A stretch of DNA of 64,000 bases from Streptococcus equinus ATCC 9812 (GTDB taxonomy: Bacteria > Bacillota > Bacilli > Lactobacillales > Streptococcaceae): assembly GCF_000187265.1 (NCBI RefSeq), contig NZ_GL698431.1, positions 1 to 64,000 of the forward strand, in the 5' to 3' direction. The position numbers and the translations under genes are program-made. Below are positions 49,776 to 59,707 of this stretch, in pieces. How positions within the stretch are numbered: the first letter of the stretch is position 1; every line of letters starts with the position of its first letter. The notes under the pieces were generated by a model that saw only the letters and a list, made by a program, of their open reading frames with translations, was not told the DNA's origin and did no database searches.

Positions 49776-51398
49776 TTATAACTTTTTCCAAAATGTGTGG
49801 TAAATCACTATTTGAGAAGCGATTCCTATCAAAACAGCCAGTATTGCAAACAAAACATTCGCCAACAAAACATCTTTGAGTAGAGCTCCGAGTAAAAATG
49901 TGCCTGCCCCCAGACTTCCACCTACTACTAAGGCGATTAGGATAATAGCGAGAGTCAGCCATTGTCCTGCGTGACGGTTAAAAAGTTGGGTCACATCTTG
50001 CCATTTTAAATCAAGAAATTTAAAATCACGGCGATACATAAGTTGCCCCTGAAGCAAGATACTCGCAAGAAGTCCTAGGATAAAGAAAATGACCAACACT
50101 ATCGGTGCTTTTAAGACAATCAAGCCCACTAATAAATAAATGATAGCTGGAACAAGTGCTTGGAGTCCTACCAGCGTTAAAAATTTTTGAACAAGAAAAT
50201 CCTTGAAATTGATTGGTAGAGCTTTAAAAAAAGTCAGATTTTCTTTTTCTAATGAAATCCCAACCCCAACAAATGAGCTTGGCGTGCTACAAAAACTTCC
50301 CAAAACAATTCCGATAAGCATTGCCACACCAAAATAATCATTCGGCACTTCAGCCAAACTAACCCCATTTGTCACACTCGGTGTGATAAAAATCACCACA
50401 TAAATCAAAGGCAATAGATAAGTTTGTGTCAGTAAGGTCGCATTTTGTAACGTTGACATATGATGACGAATCATCATCGTTTTCAACGATTTACCTTTCA
50501 ACGCTTTTTGAGATGCTGACGATACTTTTTGTTTCGGCTTAGATTTAGGCTTAGCATAAAGAACTTCTTTGTAATACGTTGGCATCAACCATTTGACAAC
50601 CCCAACTGTTAAAATCATCAACACTAACAAAGGTAGCCAAAAATTAAGAACAGTCGCTGATTGAAATGGTGCTTTTGCCACGTCATAAAAACCACGAAAA
50701 TAGGGTAAAACAGTATGGTCTGCAAGGGTAACATTATCATAAGTCATGTTTTGACTGTTGATAACATTCATGTAAAGAATGGCACCGACTGCTCCAATCG
50801 TTGAAATAGACATGAGAACAGTCGAGACGATTTTTCGGTGCTGACTTCGAAGAATGATTTTTCCCACAAAACTATTAAGATAAAGTGCCAACAAAATCAC
50901 AGCCGCAAACAGAACAAAAAAGAGGATAATTGTCAACGGAATCGCTAGTACAAGCCCTGCTATTTGCCAGTAAGCGATAAAAAACAAGGACAAGAGTGGC
51001 ATTAAAAATGTAATGCCCATACCAAAACTGGAAATCACTTTTGCCATATAAAGTTCACTCGATTTAATCGGCAAATGTGCATAAAGCCGAACATCATCGC
51101 TCTCATAAAAAATGCTATACATGGCTGAAAAAGCATTTAGAGTTGCCATGATAAAGAAAATCGCTATGTAAAAAGAGAAATACCCTGGGAAATAACGAAA
51201 ATCAATGTTAGCATACATAGAAATGTAAATAACCGCAAACAAAAGGCTGAGGAGAATTTGCTGACGCATCACACTCTTATAAGCTGAAAAACCTTTGCTT
51301 GGTTTACGTTCTTGTTTTCGCTTTGCCGCCGTGACAGACTGTGGGCTAGAATAGAGGATATTAATCTTGGTTAACTCCCAAACTGTTGACCAATTCAT
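49776..51398 (-). CDS. ABC exporter membrane subunit
   Basis: A 540-residue protein with about 12 hydrophobic segments in two halves and a central basic cytoplasmic loop (about residues 300-325, KPKSKPKQKVSSASQKALKG). It has no EAA loop or nucleotide-binding motif, so it is an exporter-type (ABC-2-like) permease served by the ATPase encoded four bp upstream. The family is widespread in Firmicutes as an uncharacterised ABC permease. Substrate unknown; the immunity-like first gene of the operon hints at peptide export or peptide resistance, which is inference. Confidence 0.8.
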   Translation of the reverse strand: MNWSTVWELTKINILYSSPQSVTAAKRKQERKPSKGFSAYKSVMRQQILLSLLFAVIYISMYANIDFRYFPGYFSFYIAIFFIMATLNAFSAMYSIFYESDDVRLYAHLPIKSSELYMAKVISSFGMGITFLMPLLSLFFIAYWQIAGLVLAIPLTIILFFVLFAAVILLALYLNSFVGKIILRSQHRKIVSTVLMSISTIGAVGAILYMNVINSQNMTYDNVTLADHTVLPYFRGFYDVAKAPFQSATVLNFWLPLLVLMILTVGVVKWLMPTYYKEVLYAKPKSKPKQKVSSASQKALKGKSLKTMMIRHHMSTLQNATLLTQTYLLPLIYVVIFITPSVTNGVSLAEVPNDYFGVAMLIGIVLGSFCSTPSSFVGVGISLEKENLTFFKALPINFKDFLVQKFLTLVGLQALVPAIIYLLVGLIVLKAPIVLVIFFILGLLASILLQGQLMYRRDFKFLDLKWQDVTQLFNRHAGQWLTLAIILIALVVGGSLGAGTFLLGALLKDVLLANVLFAILAVLIGIASQIVIYHTFWKKL

Positions 51399-51402
51399 AC
51401 GC

Positions 51403-52143
51403 CTAGCCCTCCTCTTGCACTTTACGCCCTGCTAATTCAAGATAGATTGTTTCCAAATCTTTATCAGGGTGATTAGCTTTTAAGTCATCTAAGGTTCCGA
51501 TAAAAATCAACTTGCCATCTTTTAAAATTCCAATACGGTCACAAAGTTGCTCCGCAACAGCAAGAACATGTGTTGAGAAAAGAACCGTATTGCCACCACG
51601 CGCGTGCTCTTTCATCATTTCTTTCAAATCAAACGATGCTTGTGGGTCAAGCCCTGTCAAAGGTTCATCTAAAATCCAAATATCTGGATTTGATATCAGA
51701 GCACCAATAAGAATCACTTTTTGACGCATACCGTGTGAAAAACTATCAATCAAATCATTGATATTCTCCGCAATATCAAACAAATGTGACAATCGTTCAA
51801 TCCGTTCATCAGTGAGCTTATCATCAACGTCATAAATTTTAGCTAAAAAATACCAGTATTCTATCGCCGTTAAGTTCAGGAAAATATCAGGTGAATCAGG
51901 CACGTAACCAATGCGTTTTTTGATATCATCACGGTGCTCAGAAAGAGGTAACTCATCAACATATACCTCACCATAGCTCGCTTCAATGATTGACGTTAAA
52001 ATGCTAATCGTCGTTGTTTTTCCTGCACCATTATGCCCAATCAAGCCAAAAATTTCGCCATTAGCAATGGTCATATTGACATCACTTAGTGCTTCCTTAT
52101 CACCATACAACTTTGAAACATGATCAAATCGAATCATCTGCAT
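51403..52143 (-). CDS. ABC exporter ATP-binding subunit
   Basis: A 246-residue ATPase with Walker A IGHNGAGKTTTISILT, Q-loop YVPDSPDIF, signature SFSHGMRQKVILIGAL (LSGGQ variant FSHGM), Walker B IWILDEPLTGLDPQ and switch FSTHVL. This is the CcmA/bacitracin-type subfamily of exporter ATPases. It follows the immunity-like gene by nine bp and precedes the permease by four, so all three form one transcription unit. Confidence 0.9.
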   Translation of the reverse strand: MQMIRFDHVSKLYGDKEALSDVNMTIANGEIFGLIGHNGAGKTTTISILTSIIEASYGEVYVDELPLSEHRDDIKKRIGYVPDSPDIFLNLTAIEYWYFLAKIYDVDDKLTDERIERLSHLFDIAENINDLIDSFSHGMRQKVILIGALISNPDIWILDEPLTGLDPQASFDLKEMMKEHARGGNTVLFSTHVLAVAEQLCDRIGILKDGKLIFIGTLDDLKANHPDKDLETIYLELAGRKVQEEG

Positions 52144-52152
52144 CTCCTTTCC

Positions 52153-52455
52153 CTACTCTCCCAACAATGGTTTTATCCATTTTGAAACTTCTTTGCTCTT
52201 TCGGTAATCCGCAGCAAATTCCTGTGTCAACTGTTTTAATGATTTTACCCCTTTTGGTAGCGAAAAATCATGCCTTATACTATACAGATTTAACTGACGG
52301 TCAAGGTGAAGAGCGCTCAACCCAGCATCTCCAGACCTAATCACCTCATTTGACGCAGAAAGTAAGATTTTTGACAAATCGTTATCTTCACGAATGGTCA
52401 TATCTTCATAAGCATTCCTAATTGCTTTGTATAATTCACTGCACTTCTCTTCCAT
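52153..52455 (-). CDS. Small helical protein, possible bacteriocin immunity protein
   Basis: A 100-residue soluble protein, mainly helical by composition, with no signal peptide or membrane helix. Its size and the pattern of the second half (LHLDRQLNLYSIRHDFSLPKGVKSLKQL) resemble the four-helix enterocin A-type immunity family (EntA_Immun, PF08951), whose members sit inside the cell and protect the producer from class IIa-like peptides. No bacteriocin precursor with a double-glycine leader was seen nearby, so it would be an orphan. First gene of the operon with the ABC exporter. Assignment is tentative; a profile search would settle it. Confidence 0.5.
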   Translation of the reverse strand: MEEKCSELYKAIRNAYEDMTIREDNDLSKILLSASNEVIRSGDAGLSALHLDRQLNLYSIRHDFSLPKGVKSLKQLTQEFAADYRKSKEVSKWIKPLLGE

Positions 52456-52552
52456 AAAATCCCCCTAAAATTTTATTTGTACTATTAAAGCAACACAAAA
52501 ATATTTTTATTCTATCTTAACTTTTCAGCTATCATTTGTCAAATAATTATAA

Positions 52553-52580
52553 AAACCCTCCTTGAAAACAAGGAGGGTTT
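52553..52580 (-). terminator. tkt terminator
   Basis: AAACCCTCCTTG (52553-52564), loop AAAA, CAAGGAGGGTTT (52569-52580); on the minus strand followed by T-tract, 15 bases after the tkt stop. Confidence 0.9.
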
Positions 52581-52594
52581 CAGTTAGTTATTAA

Positions 52595-54580
52595 TTACAA
52601 TGATTCGTAAAGATTTACAGCGTTATCAACTGTGAAGCCGTATTCTTCAAAGATTTTATTGCCTGGTGCAGATGCGCCCCAAGTATCGATTGTAAGAGTT
52701 TTACCTTGGAGACCAACGTATTTGCCCCAGCCAAAGCTAGAACCAGCTTCGATAGCCAAACGTTTTGTGACGTTAGTTGGAAGAATGCTTTCTTTATAAG
52801 CAGCGTCTTGTTCGTCAAAGATGTTTTGTGCTGGCATTGAAACCACACGAACATGAACACCTTTTGCTTCCAAAGCAGCTTGAGTATCAAGAGCTAATTT
52901 CACTTCAGAACCAGTAGCAATAAGGATACCGTCAAGGTCACCTTTAGCTTCTGAAAGGATGTAAGCACCTTTGTTCACACCTTCTGCTGCCAATTCTTTT
53001 GTTCCTTCCAGAACAGGAAGATTTTGACGTGTCAAGATGAGCATTGTTGGACGATCAGTTTCAGCAAGAGCACGTTTCCATGCAGCGTTTGTTTCGTTAC
53101 CATCAGCTGGACGAATAACGTTAAGGTTTGGCATAGAACGAACGCTAGCCAATTGTTCAACTGGTTCGTGAGTTGGACCATCTTCACCGACGGCGATTGA
53201 GTCGTGAGTCATGACATAAACAGTTGGTAATTGTTGAAGAGCAGCCATACGAACAGCTGGAAGTAGGTAGTTAGAGAATACGAAGAATGTACCACCGTAA
53301 ACACGAGTACCACCGTGAAGGGCAATACCATTCATAGCAGCTGCCATGGCAAATTCACGCACACCAAACCAGATGTTGCGACCAAGGTAGTTATCTGGTT
53401 GGAAATCAGATTCTACTTTGACCATTGTATTATTTGATGCAGAAAGGTCAGCTGAACCACCCCAGAATGATGGAACTTGTGCTGAGATTTGTTGGATAGC
53501 TTGTTGGCTTGATGAACGGCTAGCAAGGCTAGTTCCGATTTCAAAGTCTTCAAGTTTTACGTCAACTGGTTTGTTAGCAAATGCAGCTTTGTATTCAGCA
53601 GCTAGTTCTGGGTAAGCAGCTTCGTATTCACGGAATTTAGTTTCCCATGCGTTTTGAGCAGCTTCACCACGGAATTTAATACCAACTTCGAAACGTTTTG
53701 CAACTTCTTCTGGAACTGTGAATTCTGGATATTCCCAACCATAAGATTTTTTAGCGTAAGCAATTCCGTCAACACCAAGAGGGGCACCGTGAACAGCTGA
53801 TGTACCTTGGTTTTCGGCACCAAAACCAATGATTGTTTTAACTTCAATGATAGATGGTTTCTCTGTTTCAGCTTTTGCTTCTTCAATAGCTTTAGCAATT
53901 GCTTCAAGGTCGTTACCATCTTTAACTAGAATGTGTTGCCAACCGTAAGCTTCAAATTTACCTTTGATATCTTCTGTGAAAGCTTTTGATGTTGAACCAT
54001 CAAGTGAGATGTCATTTGAATCATAAAGAAGAACCAATTTACCAAGTTTTAAGTGACCTGCAAGACTTGCTGCTTCTTGGCTGACACCTTCCATCAAGCA
54101 TCCATCACCATGCAAAGCGTAGGTGTAGTGGTCAACAATATTAAAACCAGGTTTGTTGAATTTTGCAGCTAAGTGTGCTTCTGCCATTGCCATACCGACA
54201 GCATTAGCAATACCTTGACCAAGAGGGCCAGTTGTTGCTTCAACACCATCTGTGTGGTTTACTTCTGGGTGACCTGGTGTTTTTGAACCCCATTGACGGA
54301 AGTTTTTCAAATCATCAATAGTCACATCGTAACCTGATAGGTGAAGAAGACTATATAAAAGTGCAGAACCGTGACCTGCAGATAGTACGAAACGATCTCG
54401 GTTAGACCAAGAGCGGCTTGTTTTTGGATTAACGTTCATTACATGATTCCAAAGAACATAAGCCATAGGTGCAGCTCCCATTGGAAGACCTGGGTGGCCA
54501 GAATTGGCTGCCTGAATGGCATCAATTGAGAGAGTGCGGACAGTGTTAACTGCCAATTGATCAATAGTATCAAATGTCAT
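52595..54580 (-). CDS. tkt: Transketolase
   Basis: A 661-residue thiamine diphosphate enzyme of the pentose phosphate pathway, moving two-carbon units between sugar phosphates. [19 protein letters not shown], the ThDP motif region [33 protein letters not shown], the pyrimidine-binding [21 protein letters not shown] and the C-terminal domain are intact. Transcribed alone from an extended -10 promoter (TGTTATAAT, minus strand, 54632-54640). The high-expression codon use in this gene is typical. Confidence 0.96.
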   Translation of the reverse strand: MTFDTIDQLAVNTVRTLSIDAIQAANSGHPGLPMGAAPMAYVLWNHVMNVNPKTSRSWSNRDRFVLSAGHGSALLYSLLHLSGYDVTIDDLKNFRQWGSKTPGHPEVNHTDGVEATTGPLGQGIANAVGMAMAEAHLAAKFNKPGFNIVDHYTYALHGDGCLMEGVSQEAASLAGHLKLGKLVLLYDSNDISLDGSTSKAFTEDIKGKFEAYGWQHILVKDGNDLEAIAKAIEEAKAETEKPSIIEVKTIIGFGAENQGTSAVHGAPLGVDGIAYAKKSYGWEYPEFTVPEEVAKRFEVGIKFRGEAAQNAWETKFREYEAAYPELAAEYKAAFANKPVDVKLEDFEIGTSLASRSSSQQAIQQISAQVPSFWGGSADLSASNNTMVKVESDFQPDNYLGRNIWFGVREFAMAAAMNGIALHGGTRVYGGTFFVFSNYLLPAVRMAALQQLPTVYVMTHDSIAVGEDGPTHEPVEQLASVRSMPNLNVIRPADGNETNAAWKRALAETDRPTMLILTRQNLPVLEGTKELAAEGVNKGAYILSEAKGDLDGILIATGSEVKLALDTQAALEAKGVHVRVVSMPAQNIFDEQDAAYKESILPTNVTKRLAIEAGSSFGWGKYVGLQGKTLTIDTWGASAPGNKIFEEYGFTVDNAVNLYESL

Positions 54581-54631
54581 GAGTGAAACCTTTCTGCTTT
54601 TAAGGACTTAAAGTATTATTGTTCGGATTCT

Positions 54632-54640
54632 ATTATAACA
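54632..54640 (-). promoter_or_regulatory. tkt extended -10 promoter
   Basis: On the minus strand TGTTATAAT with TATAAT at 54632-54637; the leader to the tkt ATG is about 45 nt. No -35 is recognisable. Confidence 0.6.
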
Positions 54641-54702
54641 TAAAATACTTGACTTTTTAAATTAAATTATTATTTGGTTTTTTGTAAACATTTTCCCAAA
54701 CA

Positions 54703-54733
54703 ATAAAGCCCAGCATTTATAGCTGAGCTTTAT
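54703..54733 (-). terminator. Hairpin after the DUF896 gene
   Basis: ATAAAGCCCAGC (54703-54714) pairs with GCTGAGCTTTAT (54722-54733) with one mismatch; the 3' T-tract on the minus strand is short. Confidence 0.55.
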
Positions 54734-54738
54734 GTTTT

Positions 54739-54996
54739 TTATGAATTTGGATCGTCAAGACTGCGACCATGCAAACCACGTTCACGTTGCAATTGACGGA
54801 GTTTTTCAGGAGTTAAATCATTTCCTTTTTCATCGACAATTTTAATACCTGCGATGTGGTGAAGAAGTGAATGACGATAACCCTTGATATACTCTTTACG
54901 CAATTTAGCTTGTTCAACTTTTTCTGCACCAGTCAAGCCAACTGTTTTTTTCTTACGTGCAAGTTCATTAATACGTTGAATCTTTTTTTCATTCAT
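54739..54996 (-). CDS. DUF896 family protein (YnzC-like)
   Basis: An 85-residue basic protein of the DUF896/UPF0291 family. The N-terminal helical hairpin ([36 protein letters not shown]) is the conserved part, and the tail ([20 protein letters not shown]) is typical. B. subtilis YnzC is a small, SOS-associated protein of unknown function. Monocistronic, between tkt and glyS. Confidence 0.9.
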   Translation of the reverse strand: MNEKKIQRINELARKKKTVGLTGAEKVEQAKLRKEYIKGYRHSLLHHIAGIKIVDEKGNDLTPEKLRQLQRERGLHGRSLDDPNS

Positions 54997-55118
54997 GAGT
55001 AAGACTCACCAAACGTCCAAATAATATTTGAAACGTTATTCCTTTCTATAATTTACCAAAACTTCTCATAAAGTCTGATATAAGTCAGAAATTTACTCAA
55101 AGAGTAGATTTCTTAAGC

Positions 55119-57158
55119 TTATTTGGTATTCAATTTGTTAAATGCGGCAACGCTGCTTGCTTTTGCTGTCAATTCTGCAAGGATAGCTAAGCGATTGTTT
55201 TTGACAGCTTCATTATCTACCATAACCATTGTATTGTCAAAGAATTTGTCAATAACTGAACTTAGTACAAATAGTTGTGCCAATTTATCACTAGCAGAGC
55301 CAGCCAAGTTTAAGTCCGCTGCAGCTTGTGCCAAAGCTTTTTCTTCGTCATTTTCAAACAAGCTTGCATCAACTGCTACACCTTCTTGTGCTTTTTCAGC
55401 AAGATTGAAGACACGTGAAAGACTTTCAACTGCTGCTTTGTAACCTTCTGCTTTGCTTGCTTCAACAAGAGCATCAGCAGCTTCAAGCATTTCAGCAACA
55501 ACAAAGTTTGAACTAGCAAGAACGGCTTCTTTAATGTCTTTAGAAACTGATTTGCTCATCATTTTTTCAACACGAGCACGGATGAAGTCCATAACTTCTG
55601 CCTTGTGTTCATAAGTCAAGCTGTCAAATGACAAAGCATACAAGTTATCAATCAATTCGTCCATTGGAATTTTCAATCCAAATGCGTCCATGATACGAAC
55701 CACACCAGCTGTCGCACGACGAAGAGCGTATGGGTCGTTTGAACCTGATGGAATCAAACCAACTGAGAAGAATGACAAGATTGTATCTAATTTATCAGCA
55801 AGTGCCAAAAGAGCACCAACTTTAGTTTCTGGAAGGTTACCTTCAGCTGAATTTGGAAGGTAGTGTTCACGAATAGCTATAGCTACTGCGGCATCTTCAC
55901 CTGCAAGAAGGGCATATTTTTCACCCATGATACCTTGCAATTCGTCAAATTCACCAACCATACTAGTCAATAGGTCAAATTTGTAGATTTCAGCAGCGCG
56001 TGCAAGTGCTTTGCTTTCTTCAGCAGAAGCGCCAGCTTTTTCAGCAAGGTAAGTAGCAATCACTTTGCTACGGCTCATATGTTCTGAAAGTGAACCAATT
56101 TTTTCGTGGAATGTAACGTTGTCAAGTTTAGCAACAAGGTCAGCAATTTTAAGTTTTTGGTCTTCACGCCAGAAGAATTCTCCATCTTCCAAACGAGCAA
56201 CAAGAACTTTCTCATTACCTTTAATGACGTTTTCGATGTGTTTTTCGTTACCGTTACGAACTGAGATGAAGTTTGGCATCAAATTGCCATCAAGGTCACG
56301 AACAACGAAGTAACGTTGGTGGTTTTTCATTGAAGTAACGAGCACTTCTTCTGGAACTTCAAGATATTTCGTATCGAAGCTACCCATGAAAGCAGTTGGG
56401 TATTCAACCAAGTTAAGAACTTCGTTAAGCAATTCGTCATCGATTTCAACACGAACGTTTTCAGCTTTTTCGATGGCTTTGATTTGGTTAACAATCATAT
56501 CTTGACGTTCTTTAGCATCTGCGATAACAAAGACTTTACGCAAATCTTCTTCGTATGAATCAGCGCTAGCAATTTCTGTTTCATGACCAAGGAAACGGTG
56601 ACCACGGCTCACACGACCTGAGTGAATATCTAAGAAATCAAGGTCAAGAGCTTCATCATCAAGAAGGACAGTCAATGTGTGGACTGGACGGATATATTCA
56701 AATGTGTTGTTTGCCCAGTGCATGTTTACTGGGAAAGTCATTGCTGACAAGATTTCTGGAATGTCTACAAGAACTTCTTTAGCAGCTTTTCCTGTTTCAT
56801 GTTTTGTAACGTAAACATACTCTTCACCTTTGACTTCGCGGAATTCGATGTCATCAGTTGTCAAACCTTTACCACGTACAAAACCTTGTGCAGCTTTTGT
56901 AAAGTTACCATCAGCATCCAATGCAATTTTCTTAGAAGGACCTTTAAAATCTTCTGTTAAATCAGTTTGCGCATCAGCAAGACCAAGAACACGTACAGCC
57001 AAACGACGTGGAGTTGAGAAAGTTTGAATGCCTTCAAATGCCAAACGTTTTTCTTTCAAAAATGCTGCCATGCGGTCACCAAGTTGTTTTTCACTTGGAG
57101 TAACAACATAAGCTGGTAATTCTTCTAAACCAAGTTCTACAAGTAAATTTTTAGCCAT
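55119..57158 (-). CDS. glyS: Glycyl-tRNA synthetase beta subunit
   Basis: A 679-residue beta subunit of the heterotetrameric bacterial glycyl-tRNA synthetase, which binds tRNA-Gly and carries the anticodon-binding part. N-terminal [15 protein letters not shown], the [17 protein letters not shown] block and a C-terminal DALR-type anticodon-binding domain are visible. Its start overlaps the glyQ stop by one base. Expression is controlled by the T-box in front of glyQ. Confidence 0.96.
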   Translation of the reverse strand: MAKNLLVELGLEELPAYVVTPSEKQLGDRMAAFLKEKRLAFEGIQTFSTPRRLAVRVLGLADAQTDLTEDFKGPSKKIALDADGNFTKAAQGFVRGKGLTTDDIEFREVKGEEYVYVTKHETGKAAKEVLVDIPEILSAMTFPVNMHWANNTFEYIRPVHTLTVLLDDEALDLDFLDIHSGRVSRGHRFLGHETEIASADSYEEDLRKVFVIADAKERQDMIVNQIKAIEKAENVRVEIDDELLNEVLNLVEYPTAFMGSFDTKYLEVPEEVLVTSMKNHQRYFVVRDLDGNLMPNFISVRNGNEKHIENVIKGNEKVLVARLEDGEFFWREDQKLKIADLVAKLDNVTFHEKIGSLSEHMSRSKVIATYLAEKAGASAEESKALARAAEIYKFDLLTSMVGEFDELQGIMGEKYALLAGEDAAVAIAIREHYLPNSAEGNLPETKVGALLALADKLDTILSFFSVGLIPSGSNDPYALRRATAGVVRIMDAFGLKIPMDELIDNLYALSFDSLTYEHKAEVMDFIRARVEKMMSKSVSKDIKEAVLASSNFVVAEMLEAADALVEASKAEGYKAAVESLSRVFNLAEKAQEGVAVDASLFENDEEKALAQAAADLNLAGSASDKLAQLFVLSSVIDKFFDNTMVMVDNEAVKNNRLAILAELTAKASSVAAFNKLNTK

Positions 57159-58075
57159 TATTCAGCATCCTCCTTCAAAAGTTTTTCACGTGTTACTTCG
57201 TCAAGCAATGGGTAACCAAGACGTTTACGTTCAGCCACAAATGTTTTCGCAACGACACGAGCCAAGTTACGGATACGAGCAATGTAACCAGCACGTTCTG
57301 TTACAGAAACTGCACCACGCGCATCAAGCAAGTTGAATGTGTGTGAACATTTCAAAACGTAGTCGTAAGCTGGGTGAACCAAGTTTTCTTCCAAGCAACG
57401 TTTTGCTTCTGTTTCAAATTTTTCAAAGTTTTCAAGAAGCATATCTTGGTTAGAAATTTCAAATGAGTATTTTGAGTGTTCAAATTCTGGTTGAAGGAAG
57501 ATTTCACCGTATTTAACACCTGGAGCCCATTCAATATCATAAACAGAATCAACTTCTTGGATGTAAGATGCCAAACGTTCAAGACCGTAAGTAACTTCTG
57601 ATGTTACAGGACCAGTTTGCAAACCACCAACTTGTTGGAAGTAAGTGAATTGAGTGATTTCCATACCGTCAAGCCAAACTTCCCAACCAAGACCAGCTGA
57701 ACCAGTTGATGGGTTTTCCCAGTTATCTTCAACGAAACGAATATCGTGTTCCAAAGTATTGATTCCCAAACGTTCCAATGATTCAAGGTAAAGCTCTTGA
57801 ATGTTTGATGGAGATGGTTTCATAACAACTTGGAATTGGTGGTGTTGGTAAAGACGGTTAGGGTTTTCACCATAACGACCATCTGCTGGACGACGTGATG
57901 GTTCTACGTAAGCTGCATTCCATGGTTCTGGACCAATAGCACGAAGGAATGTGTAAGGGCTCATTGTACCAGCACCTTTTTCATTATCGTAAGCTTGCAT
58001 TAACATACAACCTTGGTCATTCCAAAATTGTTGCAAAGTCAAAATAATCTCTTGGAAAGTCAATTTTTTAGACAT
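57158..58075 (-). CDS. glyQ: Glycyl-tRNA synthetase alpha subunit
   Basis: A 305-residue class II catalytic alpha subunit that activates glycine. [47 protein letters not shown] (motif 2 area) and [12 protein letters not shown] (motif 3) are visible. AAGGAG lies before the ATG. First gene of glyQS, under T-box control. Confidence 0.97.
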   Translation of the reverse strand: MSKKLTFQEIILTLQQFWNDQGCMLMQAYDNEKGAGTMSPYTFLRAIGPEPWNAAYVEPSRRPADGRYGENPNRLYQHHQFQVVMKPSPSNIQELYLESLERLGINTLEHDIRFVEDNWENPSTGSAGLGWEVWLDGMEITQFTYFQQVGGLQTGPVTSEVTYGLERLASYIQEVDSVYDIEWAPGVKYGEIFLQPEFEHSKYSFEISNQDMLLENFEKFETEAKRCLEENLVHPAYDYVLKCSHTFNLLDARGAVSVTERAGYIARIRNLARVVAKTFVAERKRLGYPLLDEVTREKLLKEDAE

Positions 58076-58143
58076 ACATCTACTCCTTATTTTTTTAACT
58101 TAGTTTAGCAAAGTATCATCCGGAAGTCAGCCGTTTCCATAAT

Positions 58144-58325
58144 AAAAGAACCGCCAACACACCCATATGATACCTCATAAGGGGCGTTAAAACGCGGTTC
58201 CACCCTATTTTATTACTTCATTTATCTGATTTTAACTTAGCCTAGCTAAGCGAAAGCGCCAGCGACTCATTTCAGTTTCATCCGACTTCCACCACCTCGG
58301 ACTCGCTAAGAAACACCATGAGGCT
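58144..58325 (-). promoter_or_regulatory. Glycine T-box riboswitch controlling glyQS
   Basis: On the minus strand the T-box sequence AGGGTGGAACCGCG is at 58193-58206. The stem I apical region GGTGGTGGAAGTCGG lies around 58282-58298 after AGCGAGTC. The terminator pairs GAACCGC (58194-58200) with GCGGTTC (58148-58154), followed by TTTTATT. Uncharged tRNA-Gly would pair its UCCA end with the T-box bulge and favour the antiterminator. A GGC triplet (58258-58260) on the 3' side of stem I is a candidate specifier. An extended -10 promoter lies just upstream. The leader of about 260 nt fills most of the 350-bp gap before nagA. Confidence 0.9.
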
Positions 58326-58342
58326 TTCTCTCTTTACCAGCT

Positions 58343-58371
58343 ATTCTAGCACAAATGTATTTGAGTGTCTA
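58343..58371 (-). promoter_or_regulatory. glyQS promoter
   Basis: On the minus strand TAGACA (58366-58371), 17-bp spacer, TAGAAT (58343-58348), with TG one base before the -10. Confidence 0.7.
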
Positions 58372-58380
58372 GTAAATATC

Positions 58381-58418
58381 AAAAAAGCTGAATCCACTGC
58401 TGTAAATCCAACTTTTTT
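58381..58418 (-). terminator. nagA terminator
   Basis: On the minus strand AAAAAAGTTGGAT pairs with ATTCAGCTTTTTT using two G-U wobbles; the stem lies seven bases after the nagA stop and ends in T6. Confidence 0.65.
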
Positions 58419-58425
58419 GTATCTT

Positions 58426-59574
58426 CTAAGCTTTCCAAGCCTCTTGTCCGCCAAGATAAGTTGCTCGAAGATCAAGATCTTTATCCAAAATGATAAAATC
58501 AGCTTTGTGTCCTTTTTTAATCTGACCACATTTATCGTCAATGCCAACCGAAATAGCTGCTGCAAGACTCGCCATGCTAATAGCTTGTGCTTTTGAAGCA
58601 ATTCCCCAATTCACAACATTTTTAACAGCATCTTTCAATTGAAGGATTGAACCAGCAAGAGCTCCATTTGATTTCAAGCGTGCGGTTCCTTTTTCAACAG
58701 TCACAGGAAATTCACCCAGCATGTAGTCACCATCTTCAAGACCACCAGCACTCATACAGTCAGTAATCAAAACCACGTGTTCATGATCTTTTTGGTGCAT
58801 CAAAATGTCACAAGCCGATGGATGAACATGATGACCATCACAAATCAGCTCAGCATAAGTATTTGGCATTTCATAAACTGCACCAACCATACCTGGTTCA
58901 CGGTGATTAAGTCCACGCATGCCATTATAGGCATGCACCCAGACAGAAGCTCCCGCTTCCACTGCTTTTGCGGCTTGATTATATGTCGCATCAGAGTGTC
59001 CAAGAGCCACAATCACATTTTTATCATTTGCATAATTGATAAAGTCTTCTACCTCATCACGTTCAGGTGCTAAAGCTATTTTTTTCAATAGTCCTTTTGA
59101 ACTTTCAAGCCATTGATCTAGTTCAGCTGTAGATGGATTTCGCATGTAAGATGGATTTTGAGCCCCTTTATATTTCTCTGTGAAATATGGCCCCTCAAAG
59201 AACAATCCTTGAATACGTGCTCCACTTTCTTGACCTGCAAAATCAGCTGCCGTACGACAAATATCATCAAGTGTTTCAAAAGATGCTGTCAGGGCAGTTG
59301 GCAAGAAGCTTGTCACCCCAGCTCCTAAAAGTGCTTTACTCATCGTTTCGAAAGCTTCTTGGGTGTTATCCATCACATCAACACCAGCAAAGCCGTGAAT
59401 ATGTGTGTCTACTAAGCCAGGTGCCACACTAAAACCTGTATAATCTATAATTTCTGCGCCATGTGGTGCTTCTTCTTGCCAATCACCGAAACGACCATTT
59501 TCAATAGCAAGGTAACCCGCACCTTTTACATGGTAAGGATAGTAAAATTCATCTGCTTTTATGTATTTTGTCAT
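58426..59574 (-). CDS. nagA: N-acetylglucosamine-6-phosphate deacetylase
   Basis: A 382-residue amidohydrolase removing acetate from GlcNAc-6-P, which feeds amino sugars to glycolysis or wall synthesis. Metal and active-site motifs: VDTHIHGFAGVDVMD, YFEGP-like FFEGPYFTEKYKGAQNP, ALGHSDATY, VHAYNGMRG, CDGHHVHP and LITDCMSAGG. ATG at 59574 follows GGAGG by eight bases; the in-frame start at 59589 overlaps that ribosome site. The promoter carries NagR-like and CcpA-like sites. Confidence 0.96.
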   Translation of the reverse strand: MTKYIKADEFYYPYHVKGAGYLAIENGRFGDWQEEAPHGAEIIDYTGFSVAPGLVDTHIHGFAGVDVMDNTQEAFETMSKALLGAGVTSFLPTALTASFETLDDICRTAADFAGQESGARIQGLFFEGPYFTEKYKGAQNPSYMRNPSTAELDQWLESSKGLLKKIALAPERDEVEDFINYANDKNVIVALGHSDATYNQAAKAVEAGASVWVHAYNGMRGLNHREPGMVGAVYEMPNTYAELICDGHHVHPSACDILMHQKDHEHVVLITDCMSAGGLEDGDYMLGEFPVTVEKGTARLKSNGALAGSILQLKDAVKNVVNWGIASKAQAISMASLAAAISVGIDDKCGQIKKGHKADFIILDKDLDLRATYLGGQEAWKA

Positions 59575-59594
59575 TTGAATTGCCTCCATGACAC

Positions 59595-59661
59595 ATTATA
59601 AAATAAAAGCGCTTTTTTGTAAATGGTATATACCAAATTTATACCAATTCAAAATTGGTAT
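59595..59661 (-). promoter_or_regulatory. nagA promoter with NagR (dre) and CcpA (cre)-like sites
   Basis: On the minus strand TTTACA (59618-59623), 17-bp spacer, TATAAT (59595-59600). AAAAGCGCTTTT (59605-59616), a cre-like palindrome, fills the spacer. TGGTATATACCA (59624-59635), directly upstream of the -35, fits the dre pattern TGGTMTAKACCA of GntR-family NagR. A second inverted repeat ATACCAATT...AATTGGTAT lies at 59641-59661. Repression by NagR lifted by amino-sugar phosphates, plus catabolite control, is inferred. Confidence 0.7.
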
Positions 59662-59668
59662 TAAAAAA

Positions 59669-59695
59669 TACCCTTGAGAAAATTTCTCAAAGGTA
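59669..59695 (-). terminator. Terminator of the Na/Pi cotransporter gene
   Basis: On the minus strand TACCTTTGAGAAA pairs with TTTCTCAAGGGTA (one mismatch), followed by TTTTTTA. Confidence 0.8.
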
Positions 59696-59707
59696 CTAGA
59701 TTTATGA

